NCBI GenBank assembly: GCA_026770585.1
Contig: MU646462.1
Span: 351,774 to 365,685 of the forward strand
Length of the DNA: 13,912 nt
Source of the DNA: Baffinella frigidus
Taxonomy: Eukaryota > Cryptophyceae > Cryptomonadales > Baffinellaceae
Reading direction: 5' to 3'
Part shown: one piece after another, positions 6,945 to 13,278 of the stretch
How the letters are laid out: every line of letters begins with the position of its first letter
Position numbering within the stretch: the first letter of the stretch is position 1
Position numbers and translations under genes: made by a program
The notes under the pieces: model-generated
What the model was told of the DNA's origin: nothing
The model's database searches: none
What the model saw: only the letters and a program-made list of their open reading frames with translations

Positions 6945-7048
6945 TATCCCTTAAGTGGCGAGTAGGCTCATACGCCCTACAGTAGGGCCCTAGGACCTGC
7001 CTAGGGCGAGTTAGGGCGAATATTCGCCCGTCCGCCACTTGAGGGATA
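6945..7048. mobile_element. TATCCCTTAAGTGGC foldback, copy 1
   Basis: Flanked by TA on both sides. Ends TCCCTTAAGTGGCG and CGCCACTTGAGGGA, one mismatch. The core CGCCCTACAGTAGGGCCCTAG is shared with copy 2 at 7790-7895. Near the right end is a perfect 16-bp palindrome, GGGCGAATATTCGCCC at 7014-7029. Confidence 0.85.
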
Positions 7049-7051
7049 GGA

Positions 7052-7143
7052 TTCTTCTTCTTTTTATTACCCTCACATGGTGTGCGCCATGGAGACCTCG
7101 AGAGAGGCCCCCCAGCCTTTTGAAAAGTGATCAACTTAATACG
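7052..7143. repeat. 90-bp direct duplication, copy 1
   Basis: CTTCTTCTT, ATTACCCTCACATGGTGTGC and onward to GTGATCAACTTAATAC. It recurs 115 bp downstream at about 7168-7256 nearly unchanged. Tandem duplication with a short spacer. Confidence 0.88.
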
Positions 7144-7167
7144 AACTTAATACGAAGAGAATGCATG

Positions 7168-7256
7168 CTTCTTCTTCTTTATTACCCTCACATGGTGTGC
7201 GCCATGGAGACCTCGAGAGAGGCCCCCCAGCCTTTTGAAAAGTGATCAACTTAATA
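7168..7256. repeat. 90-bp direct duplication, copy 2
   Basis: Second copy of 7052-7143, differing by a two-base shortening of the T-run. The 68-residue frame at 7039-7245 spans both copies and is a repeat artefact. Confidence 0.88.
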
Positions 7257-7390
7257 CTACTCTAATACCGCGATGTGGCGGGCGGGCTTGACTCCTTTCC
7301 ATATGGAAAATCGGAGCAAGGGATAGGATTGATTGTACATGTTGGTTAGGTCCTACGCTTGCGAGGCCTTCACGGAAGGGAACACATTAA

Positions 7391-7552
7391 TAGGGTAACG
7401 TCCTGAAAAGCGGGTAGTTAGGCCTACGGTATTGCCTACGGTAGGCCGTAGGGCTCCTAGGACCTAAGGTTTCGTAGGACCCCCTAGGCTCCTAGGGCCT
7501 ACCGTAGGCAATACCGTAGGCTTAACTACCCGGTTTTCAGGACGTTAGCCTA
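7391..7552. mobile_element. GGGTAACG-end foldback, copy 2
   Basis: Flanked by TA at 7391-7392 and 7551-7552. The ends GGGTAACGTCC and GGACGTTAGCC match copy 1 (2910-3069) except at positions where both arms changed together (ACGTCC instead of ACGGCC; GGTATTG instead of GGCATTG). Arms are about 55 bp; the centre contains CCTAGGACC and CCCCTAGG. Confidence 0.87.
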
Positions 7553-7618
7553 TGAACATGGTGGCCATGTTGTTTTGAGTCCGTCATAAACGCACTTTCT
7601 CTCTCTGTCTCTCTGGTG

Positions 7619-7744
7619 TACAGAGGTACCTCGCTCATAAGAAAGCCCCCCCCCCCCATAGGACCGTACAGTAGGCCTATGCCTAGGGCCCTATGCTGGT
7701 CCTGGGGGGGGGGGGCGCTTTCTTATGAGCGAGGTACCCCTGTA
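7619..7744. mobile_element. CAGGGGTACC foldback, copy C
   Basis: Flanked by TA on both sides; the left end has CAGAGG instead of CAGGGG. Arms carry twelve C and twelve G, and both arms have AAAG where other copies have AAAC, a paired change that preserves pairing. Confidence 0.9.
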
Positions 7745-7789
7745 ACAGGACGATAACTCAACCGGAAAGGAGCAGGGTTTGGGTTGGTG

Positions 7790-7895
7790 TATCCCTTAAG
7801 TGGCCCAGGAGGCCCATACGCCCTACCGTAGGGCCCTGGGACCTGCCTAGGTCCTCTTGGCCGTCAAATTTGACGGCCTGGCCACTCAAGGGATA
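7790..7895. mobile_element. TATCCCTTAAGTGGC foldback, copy 2
   Basis: Flanked by TA on both sides. Ends TCCCTTAAGTGGCC and GGCCACTCAAGGGA. The core matches copy 1 at 6945-7048. At the place where copy 1 has GGGCGAATATTCGCCC, this copy has a different perfect 20-bp palindrome, GGCCGTCAAATTTGACGGCC at 7859-7878. Confidence 0.87.
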
Positions 7896-7950
7896 GAGTG
7901 TAGGGTTTAGCCTTTTTGTTTTAGGGGTCTCGCTGAAGAGTGTGCATTGG

Positions 7951-8081
7951 GTCCTTTAGGTTTTAAATGCTCCCAACATACGCCAACGACACGCCCTTCC
8001 GTAGAAAGGACTGCAGAGAAAGCATTTTTGCTCTCGGATCGCGTTTTGCTCTCCAGTGCAGAGGCTCGTGAAGAGGGGATA
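7951..8081. repeat. 131-bp dispersed repeat, copy 1
   Basis: From GTCCTTTAGGTTTTAAATGC to AAGAGGGGATA. It recurs at 10028-10158 with three substitutions, all transitions. A diverged relative lies at about 12664-12746. One plus frame stays open in both copies (PTTRPSVERTAEKAFLLSDRV), but two of the three changes alter residues, so there is no sign of protein-level constraint. Could be a fragment of a larger mobile element. Confidence 0.85.
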
Positions 8082-8136
8082 GATATCGCCCGCTGGGTCC
8101 TGCAAGAACCTACAGGGGTTGCTCAAAGTTAAGGAC

Positions 8137-8416
8137 ACATAGTTTGGGGTTTGGGTTTTAGGGGGTACTTGTAGGGTTGAGAGTTTGGGGTTGAGGGTTT
8201 AGAGTTTAGGGTTTAGGGTTTGGGTGTTGGGTTTTGGGGGTTGGGTTTTAGGTTTTGGGATTTGTGGTTGAGGGTCCATGGGTCCATGGGTCAGGGTTGA
8301 GGGTTTGGGGGTCAGGGTTTTTAGGGTTTAGGGTTTAGGGTTCAGGATTTAGGGTTTGGGGTTCGGGGTTTGGGGTCTGGGGTTCAGGGTTTAGGGTTTA
8401 GGGTTTTAGGGTTTAG
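8137..8416. repeat. Telomere-like array (G-rich on plus)
   Basis: TTTAGGG, TTTGGGG and degenerate units, with GGGTCCATGGGTCCATGGGT inside. Orientation is opposite to the arrays at 3872-4726. Confidence 0.9.
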
Positions 8417-8450
8417 ACGAGCCCTCGGAGGGTACAGTGGTGGTAGGCTG

Positions 8451-8545
8451 AATGTGGCATGTAGCATGACTGGGCGGGCATGCTACATGCTACATTAGGA
8501 CTCTCTCACACCCTAATGTGGCACTCGTCGTGCTCATGCCGCATT
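8451..8545. repeat. Two adjacent hairpins with AATGTGGCA ends
   Basis: 8451-8496 pairs AATGTGGCATGTAGCATG with CATGCTACATGCTACATT (one mismatch, 10-base loop). 8515-8545 is a second hairpin that begins AATGTGGCA and ends TGCCGCATT. The shared start suggests related foldbacks. Confidence 0.75.
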
Positions 8546-9060
8546 AATTCAGGCCTCGTGCTAGGATCCTACTGAAGGCTATGCTAGGACAGCCTACGAG
8601 TCGTACTTGGACTTTTACAAGTTTGGGCGTGGTTCACTGGTCGTGACAACTAGGACCTGCCTACCGATACGAAGCTTCGTATGCTGAGGACGGTTTTGGT
8701 GGGAATATTATACACAGAAACCTGACGGACAAATCGCAAGTCAAATGTAAGAGTTGTGACAATACCGCGAGCGATCTCCATGTATTCACCTCAAGGCTAA
8801 AGGGCCTATCTAGGACCTGTATCGAGAGTAATAAAGAAGAAGAAGATTCACCGGACACCGGCGGTTTCTGTACGACCTCCGCCCGCGCCGGCGGTTTCTG
8901 TACTCTTCGTATACTGTTGTATACTCGGTGATATATGACTCTGGGTAGGTGACTCTCTAGAGCATCTTTCTGCTCTCGCGTGTCGCCTCGTTGAGCCAAC
9001 CAACCCTGAGTCTATCACCCCCTTGGTACATGTACCGGCACAGCGCTACGTCTCCTCCTC
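8546..9060. other. No supported gene; palindrome and GGCGGTTTCTGTAC repeat
   Basis: 8560-8660 carries CTAGG/CCTAC motifs like the foldback cores. A perfect 16-bp palindrome ATACGAAGCTTCGTAT is at 8667-8682. CCGGCGGTTTCTGTAC occurs twice near 8860-8905. A minus-strand frame of 112 residues (8661-8999) spans this area; it shows no recognisable domain, and part of it reads through the direct repeat, so I do not call it. Confidence 0.45.
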
Positions 9061-9372
9061 TTACCTCTTTGGAGGAGAGAAAACAAGGTTACTGATTACT
9101 GAATTTATAAAAGAGGTTTCGCCGTTATTGCCTAACCCGTGCCATTACCAGACTGTGATCGGTCCATGTTATACCCCGCTCAGTCTGTCTCCGAGGGATG
9201 CTCCCCGAAGATTGGCGCAGATGAAGTAAACGACGACGAAGAAGGAGAGGTTTGGTAGGTCCACGATGAGGAGTTACTGATTACTGATAAATGAATCAGT
9301 AATCAATAACAAACAAACCGCATAATTTGACCTCATCGATATAGACCTATCATTCCCCTGGGTTCCAGAAAA
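9061..9372. repeat. GTTACTGATTACTG repeats and hairpin
   Basis: GTTACTGATTACTG occurs near 9089 and 9273. At 9273-9311 it forms a hairpin with CAGTAATCAATAAC around a six-base loop. Otherwise no gene or repeat is seen here. Confidence 0.65.
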
Positions 9373-9373
9373 G

Positions 9374-9456
9374 GGAGGAGTCGGATTGGTCAGCCGATCA
9401 TCAGATCGGTTAGCCAATCCAGCTCAAGTCGGCTCCTTCAGGGAGCCGACTCCTCC
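9374..9456. repeat. Nested hairpins with alternative pairing
   Basis: GGAGGAGTCGG (9374-9384) is complementary to CCGACTCCTCC (9446-9456). The latter also overlaps a perfect stem GTCGGCTCC/GGGAGCCGAC near 9428-9450. Between them GGATTGGTCAGCCGATC and GATCGGTTAGCCAATCC pair with three mismatches. The outer and right-hand stems compete for the same bases. Confidence 0.7.
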
Positions 9457-9983
9457 ATCCGGCGACATGTGGTTGAATTTAGGTTTACTAAATTGTTAAA
9501 CACGACCGCTGTACGCCAGGTGGACAGGTGGGGCGAGACGTGAGGGCTCTAGCAGCCCAGAACCACCCAGAGGGTGGGTGGAGAAATAACATCTCGTCCA
9601 CTAGAACGAGCTAACTACAAGCGTACGCCACGGGGTAGGCGTTGACGACGACGGGGAGACGTAGTGCCCTTTAGGTCCTTTTGTGCTAAGTAGGCACGGC
9701 GGGTTTGGACACGGTGCCTACAGATATAAGGCGCTGGCCTTTTCAAGCGCTCGGGACGCGCCAGGCCCGAACGGCGCGAAACCTAAAAGGCGACTTGGTG
9801 CTTTACTTTACTTCGTCAAAAGTTGACCCATGTTGCCAAAAGTCAACTAAGTTGACCGCGTCCGCACAAGTCATTTGCGACGCGTCACGAGATTCTTCTC
9901 AAGCTTTGGAGAGGACACGGCTCAGAGCCATGCCTCACCTGGGGCGCGCGTCCTTGGGCGCCGATGTTCTCCCAACGCTCTCG
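9457..9983. other. No supported gene; repeated 51-bp segment and TTGAC/GTCAA cluster
   Basis: CGGGGTAGGCGTTGACGACG and onward, 51 bp at 9631-9681, recurs at 9984-10034, where it runs straight into the 131-bp dispersed repeat. 9812-9860 has a cluster of TTGAC/GTCAA motifs like that at 5220-5421. The 97-residue frame at 9705-9998 shows no domain. Confidence 0.5.
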
Positions 9984-10158
9984 CGGGGTAGGCGTTGACG
10001 ACGACGGGGAGACGTAGTGCCCTTTAGGTCCTTTAGGTTTTAAATGCTCCCAACATATGCCAACGACACGCCCTTCCGTAGAAAGGACTGCAGAGAAAGC
10101 ATTTTTGCTTTCGGATCGCGTTTCGCTCTCCAGTGCAGAGGCTCGTGAAGAGGGGATA
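9984..10158. repeat. 51-bp segment joined to 131-bp dispersed repeat, copy 2
   Basis: 9984-10034 duplicates 9631-9681 and 10028-10158 duplicates 7951-8081. The two parent repeats meet at GTCCTTTAGG, a short sequence both possess, so the junction is a mosaic formed at microhomology. Confidence 0.85.
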
Positions 10159-10204
10159 CAGGGTGGCTCTGTTGGGGTGCTTGAGTTGATCCAGAAAATC
10201 GCGC

Positions 10205-10335
10205 TCAGTAGTGTCACGGCAAGGGGAATTTTCTCAGTGTCACGGCAAGGGGAATTTTTGTATTTCCTAAAAATACCCCTTGCTCACCGGCGTGCTGGCC
10301 CTGACTCCAGAAGATGTAAAAATACCCCTTGGTGT
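10205..10335. repeat. Short direct repeats
   Basis: GTGTCACGGCAAGGGGAATTTT occurs twice in succession near 10209-10254 and AAAATACCCCTTG twice near 10269-10333. AAGGGGAATTTTTGTATTTCC is followed by AAAATACCCCTT, which gives partial foldback. No gene. Confidence 0.7.
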
Positions 10336-10472
10336 GAGTCACGTAACTCACGTTAGATTTTAAAAGGACTTGTTTTGGACAAGTTTCTCCGAAACATGTC
10401 CAGACAGTGTTTGGCGTGTTTGGCAAACACGTCCTTTCAAAATCTAAATCTGGGAGAAACGGTTCCAGATCG

Positions 10473-10558
10473 TTCCAGAAGCTCCTTTCGGCGGAGGAAA
10501 ATCCTTCCAGAAGCTTCTTTCGGCAAAATTCTTCCAGCAGCTTCTTTCGGCGGAGGAC
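10473..10558. repeat. 27-32-bp tandem repeat, three units
   Basis: Units start at TTCCAG: 10473-10504, 10505-10531 and 10532-10558, each followed by a CTTTCGGC core. Units 1 and 3 have GGCGGAGGA, unit 2 lacks it. Minus-strand frames read repeated RKKLLEEF-type segments through the array; that alone is not evidence for a protein. Confidence 0.85.
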
Positions 10559-10631
10559 ACGAACTTTCGTGATCGGCACTGATCGCGGTTCGTTTCCTGT
10601 GACCCCCCATCTTGTGTTCTGGAACTTTTTT

Positions 10632-11093
10632 TTAGCAAGCCTCATGCCTGAGCGACTCCGCTACGTTCTCGTCCCCAACGATCGAAGCATCTAGAAGGTC
10701 AAGAACATTTTCGAGGCCGACAAGGTCACGAGGGTGAGGTAAAAATGGCGGGACATGTGATTGGCGACTGGCTTCCATCAGATCACATGACTTGCAGTAA
10801 TCAGTGACGAGTCGGGTGACAAATCTTGTGGACAGATTGGTCACGCGGTCAGGTTGCACAAGGGTGTAAGACACAGTAAGAGGGTTTTGATGGTCCGTTT
10901 ATGTCATCGCGTCCGTAAGCGTCTTCCAAAGTTGGATGTCACCATCTTCCTCTCGTCTTTCGAGAAGTGTCTGGATGTGTCTTTTGTGACAGCTCCCGAG
11001 GTTGCGAGACATCTCACTTACCTCAACGCGTGATGGACACGAAGAACAGCAGAGACTCGCACCCGTGGACGCCGCACGGTCTCGGCGACGCAT
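10632..11093 (-). pseudogene. Minus-strand open frame broken by one TAA (hypothetical)
   Basis: On the minus strand one frame stays open from 11093 to 10632, about 154 codons, except for a single TAA at 10901-10899. The downstream 89 codons read like ordinary protein (…LVQPDRVTNLSTRFV… to …VLDLLDASIVGDENVAES…), as does part of the upstream section (HIQTLLERREEDGDIQLW). No domain is recognised. There is no ATG near the downstream part. A canonical-looking minus-strand 5' splice site, GTAAGT, lies at 11021-11016, which could mean the exon ends there. The plus strand has a codon-aligned 47-residue frame at 10890-11033, so coding strand is uncertain. It could be a decayed gene, an intron-interrupted gene or chance. 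Confidence 0.3.
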
Positions 11094-11557
11094 CTTCTTC
11101 GCTCACGCAGACCTCTGCGCGCTCTGCAGAGCTCTTCACAGCCTTCAGGGCGGGGAAGCGCGATCTCGCTCGCGGCAAGAGCTCGTCGACTACGACGAGG
11201 AAGGAGATCGTCGGTCAGGACAAGAATATGGTGGAGAAGCTCAGCAGCTCGAAGGGCAAGGACGGCGGCTCGCCACTCTCGCTCGAGGCGTGGGCCGCGC
11301 GCACCGGCGTGACCAACCACACGATTAAATTCGCCAAAGCCATCACAGCCCTCGACAACAGCAGGATGCAGGCGGAGCTCTTCGCCCTTTTCGAGAAAAA
11401 CGTGGACCAGGGGTTCGTCCGCATCGTCCACCCAGCACCACACGAAGAGCGGCACCGGGTGCTCTGCAAGCCAACCGCGGCGCAACATCGTGAAGTCCGC
11501 GACGGTAGGGGGGGTTGCGACACTTCCACTCAGAAGATTCGGCGCAAGTCCACATAA
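11033..11557 (+). CDS. Hypothetical protein with helix-turn-helix-like segment
   Basis: 174 residues from ATG at 11033 (GCGTGATGG, reasonable eukaryotic start context); the frame is open from 10967, so an earlier start is possible. Third codon positions are strongly C/G-biased (CTC, GCC, AAG, GAG), unlike flanking DNA. Residues 30-75 are Ser/Lys/Arg-rich. Residues 83-106 (SLEAWAARTGVTNHTIKFAKAI) have the spacing of a helix-turn-helix: Ala at turn-minus-4, Gly-Val at the turn, Ile and Phe in the second helix. Function unknown; nucleic-acid binding is inference. A second copy of residues 75-107 lies inverted at 11674-11787 with an in-frame 15-bp insertion, and a short copy at 11618-11665. Substitutions between copies are more conservative in this frame than in the codon-aligned antisense frame, which is also open. 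A GTAGGG near 11502 could be a splice donor, so the C-terminus after about residue 157 is doubtful. May be an exon, not a whole gene. Confidence 0.4.
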   Translation: MDTKNSRDSHPWTPHGLGDASSSLTQTSARSAELFTAFRAGKRDLARGKSSSTTTRKEIVGQDKNMVEKLSSSKGKDGGSPLSLEAWAARTGVTNHTIKFAKAITALDNSRMQAELFALFEKNVDQGFVRIVHPAPHEERHRVLCKPTAAQHREVRDGRGGCDTSTQKIRRKST

Positions 11558-11617
11558 GTGCAGGTTGAGAGTGAGAGTACCATGAGGCTGGCCTCGTGGC
11601 CAGCGTATGTGTAATTT

Positions 11618-11665
11618 GGTGTGACCAACCACGAGATTAAATTCATCGACGCCATCAAAGCCCTC
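11618..11665 (+). pseudogene. Short copy of the GVTNH module
   Basis: Sixteen codons read GVTNHEIKFIDAIKAL, matching residues 92-107 of the ORF at 11033 except for changes at four codons, several needing two or three base changes. A TAA lies two codons upstream and the frame then runs into the antisense of the next copy, so it is a fragment. It sits tail to tail with the minus-strand copy at 11674-11787, together forming a hairpin with 46-bp arms and about eight mismatches. Confidence 0.6.
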
Positions 11666-11673
11666 GACGGCAT

Positions 11674-11832
11674 GAGGGCTTTGATGGATTTGGCGAATTG
11701 AATGTTGTGGTTGGTCACACCGGTGCGCGCGGCCCACGCCTCGAGCGAGAGCTCTCCGCGCGAGAGCGGCGAGCCGCCGTCCTTGCCCGGCCCTGTCATC
11801 AGAGCCGTCGAAGTGATCTCCGGAGAGAACAT
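11674..11832 (-). pseudogene. Inverted copy of the GKDGGSPLS...AL module
   Basis: Minus-strand ATG at 11832-11830 opens MFSPEITSTALMTGP and runs into a module matching 11255-11353: GKDGGSPLS, a five-residue insertion RGELS, then LEAWAARTGVTNHNIQFAKSIKAL. The first 15 residues have no match to the plus-strand ORF. After 11674 the frame reads into the antisense of the copy at 11618, so it is truncated. Shared residues GVTNH-I-F---I-AL with varied codons between suggest a diverged family. The ATG lies in a perfect 16-bp palindrome, GAGAACATATGTTCTC at 11825-11840. Confidence 0.5.
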
Positions 11833-12010
11833 ATGTTCTCTTCGTTGATAGTATATGAGCGACGTTGAGCCTACCGAGACGGATTTAATCGTATATCATG
11901 AGGCTTCGTTTCCGGCCGCCCGCACCGTCACGGTTGCAGTGAATGATGTTTCAATAAAGTGCTGATAACATAGAGCACGGACCTGTGTGCTGTGCGCTGC
12001 GCTTGCGAAC

Positions 12011-12120
12011 CTTGCAGTGGACGCACGACACGCACGTGTCTGGCGATACAGCAGAAACGTTGGTAGAGTAGGTCCCACCCTCACATGGCACGCACGAGTC
12101 TGGTGATGAAGCAGAAACTG
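12011..12120 (-). CDS. Cysteine-rich exon, GCC2/GCC3 (ephrin-receptor-like) repeats
   Basis: The minus strand reads VSASSPDSCVPCEGGTYSTN followed by VSAVSPDTCVSC: one full repeat of about 20 residues plus the start of a second. The CxPCxxGTYS and SASSPDSC spacing is typical of GCC2/GCC3 repeats (Pfam family named after that motif; 'tyrosine-protein kinase ephrin type A/B receptor-like'), common in extracellular or cell-surface proteins of algae and other protists, where the cysteines form disulfides. The two repeats are also related at DNA level (about 36 bp). The exon could begin after CACACAG at 12118 and end at a GT at 12010 or 12022. The surrounding frame (to 12217 and 11951) loses the motif, so this is a lone exon or gene fragment. 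Neighbouring exons are not visible. Confidence 0.5.
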
Positions 12121-12261
12121 TGTGTCGGTAGGCCGTGGCGTGCGCATGGTCGCTCGGAGGGAGACCGTGCACACGTCCTCCTCTGGGGTAACAACGAGCA
12201 AGCTGGCTGCAGTGCACGCTCCCCAGCGGCTCGCCCCCCCGAATTCGTTGACACGCGGTTC

Positions 12262-12388
12262 GTAGGGTGTAGGGTGTATGGTGTAAGGTGTAGGGTGTAG
12301 GGTGTAGGAACGACTTCGAGGACTGCGGTGTAGGGTGTAGGGTGTAAGGTGTAAGGTGTAGGGTGTAGGAACGACTTCGAGGACTGCG
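12262..12388. repeat. GGTGTAG array in two 61-bp blocks
   Basis: Seven-base GGTGTAG units (a TTTAGGG variant, also with AAGGTGT forms) end in a 19-bp segment AACGACTTCGAGGACTGCG at 12309-12327 and 12370-12388. The whole block is duplicated with a 61-bp period. The next stretch contains another GAATAGGGTGTAG. Confidence 0.88.
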
Positions 12389-12406
12389 ACTGGCTCAACA
12401 ACTCGC

Positions 12407-12465
12407 TACTGGGAATAGGGTGTAGAGGCTGTGTCTGAAGAACGACCTAGGCGGTCTGTGTCTCC
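12407..12465. repeat. About 59-bp direct repeat flanking foldback D, copy 1
   Basis: From TACTGGGAATAGGG to GTCTGTGTCTCC. It recurs immediately after the element at 12585-12641 (57 bp, few differences). The arrangement fits a tandem duplication with the element inserted at the TA of the junction. Confidence 0.85.
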
Positions 12466-12586
12466 TACAGGGGTACCTCGCTCATGAGAAACCGCCTACC
12501 CACTAGGACCACCATGGGGGCCTAGGCATAGGCCTACTGTAGGGGCCTAGAAGCAGGCGGTTTCTTATGAGTGAGGTACCCCTGTA
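12466..12586. mobile_element. CAGGGGTACC foldback, copy D
   Basis: Flanked by TA on both sides. The C/G runs of other copies are broken here (CCGCCTACCCACTAGG on the left). The core CCTAGGCATAGGCCTACTG is inverted relative to copies A-C, so the element lies in opposite orientation. 121 bp including both TA. Confidence 0.9.
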
Positions 12587-12641
12587 CTGGGAATAGGGTG
12601 TAGAGGCTGTGTCTGCAGAAGGACCTAGGCGGTCTGTCTCC
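12585..12641. repeat. About 57-bp direct repeat flanking foldback D, copy 2
   Basis: Second copy of 12407-12465, starting at the TA that ends the element and overlapping it by two bases. Confidence 0.85.
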
Positions 12642-12663
12642 TAGGAGTCACACACTGTCCTTT

Positions 12664-12746
12664 AGGTCCTGTAGGTTCTTCGAGCTCCCGACATAGGCGG
12701 ACACCGGGACTGGTTCTGTAGAAAGGCCATGCCTCCTTTCGGATCA
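12664..12746. repeat. Diverged third copy of dispersed repeat
   Basis: GTCCTGTAGGTTCTTCGAGCTCCCGACATA and the later TGTAGAAAGGCCATG and TTTCGGATCACA align in order with 7951-8040, though with many changes and gaps. Confidence 0.5.
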
Positions 12747-12765
12747 CATCAAGCCCCCCTGTACA

Positions 12766-13086
12766 CGGTCCAAGAAGATAGACAGGTTACAGCGTCACAA
12801 ACAGGTTATGGCTTATGAAGTCACACGCATCGGTCCAAGAAGACACACATGTTATGGGTCACGGTGTCGCACACAGACAGTTTATGGCTTATGGCGTCAG
12901 ACACACACACACACACACATGTTATGGCTTATGAAGTCACACGCAGCGGTCCAGGATGAGGCGCACGCCCCCCGCTGGTGTTGACGCTGGTGTTTCGTCC
13001 GAAAGAGAGACCTTTATTAATACCGACAGAGCCGCCACGTATGCACCCCCATACATGTTCAGCTGCAGAGACTATGATGTATGACC
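12766..13086. repeat. CGGTCC...GGTTATGGCTTATGAAG satellite units
   Basis: Units begin at CGGTCC: 12766, 12831, 12947, and after foldbacks at 13223 and 13485. A unit reads CGGTCCAAGAAGACACACAGG, then GTTATGGGTCACGG or GTTATGGCTTATGAAG, then TCACACGCA. Unit length varies (65 to 116 bp). A CA microsatellite lies at about 12900-12919. These units give unoccupied reference sites for the foldback at 13279-13410. The tail 12965-13086 shows nothing else recognisable. Confidence 0.8.
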
Positions 13087-13207
13087 TACAGGGGTACCTC
13101 GCTCTTAAGAAACTGCCCCCCCCCTAGGACCACCAAAGGGCCCTAGACATAAGCCTACTGTAGGGACCTAGGGGGGGGGCAGTTTCTTATGAGCGAGGTA
13201 CCCCTGT
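13087..13207. mobile_element. CAGGGGTACC foldback, copy E
   Basis: Left flank TA, right flank TG (one base changed). Nine C on the left pair with nine G on the right. Both arms carry a paired change relative to the family: AAACTGCC on the left and GGCAGTTT on the right, in place of AAACCGCC and GGCGGTTT. Confidence 0.88.
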
Positions 13208-13278
13208 GGGCGTCACACCCAGCGGTCCAGGATGACACGACAGGTTATGAGCCACGGCGTCAGACACAGGTTATGGCT
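13208..13278. repeat. Satellite segment between foldbacks E and F
   Basis: Holds CGGTCCAGGATGA and GGTTATGAGCCACGGCGTCAGA, then ends CAGGTTATGGCT against copy F. Same unit family as 12766-13086. Confidence 0.75.

Noticed and set aside
10214-10645. 143-residue minus-strand frame with RKKLLEEF repeats
   Set aside because: The repeats reflect the 27-32-bp tandem DNA repeat; plus-strand frames are equally open, and no domain is recognised.
11018-11737. 239-residue minus-strand frame
   Set aside because: Its codons are exact reverse complements of the plus-strand frame at 11033. Differences between module copies are less conservative in this frame, and it crosses the inverted copies.
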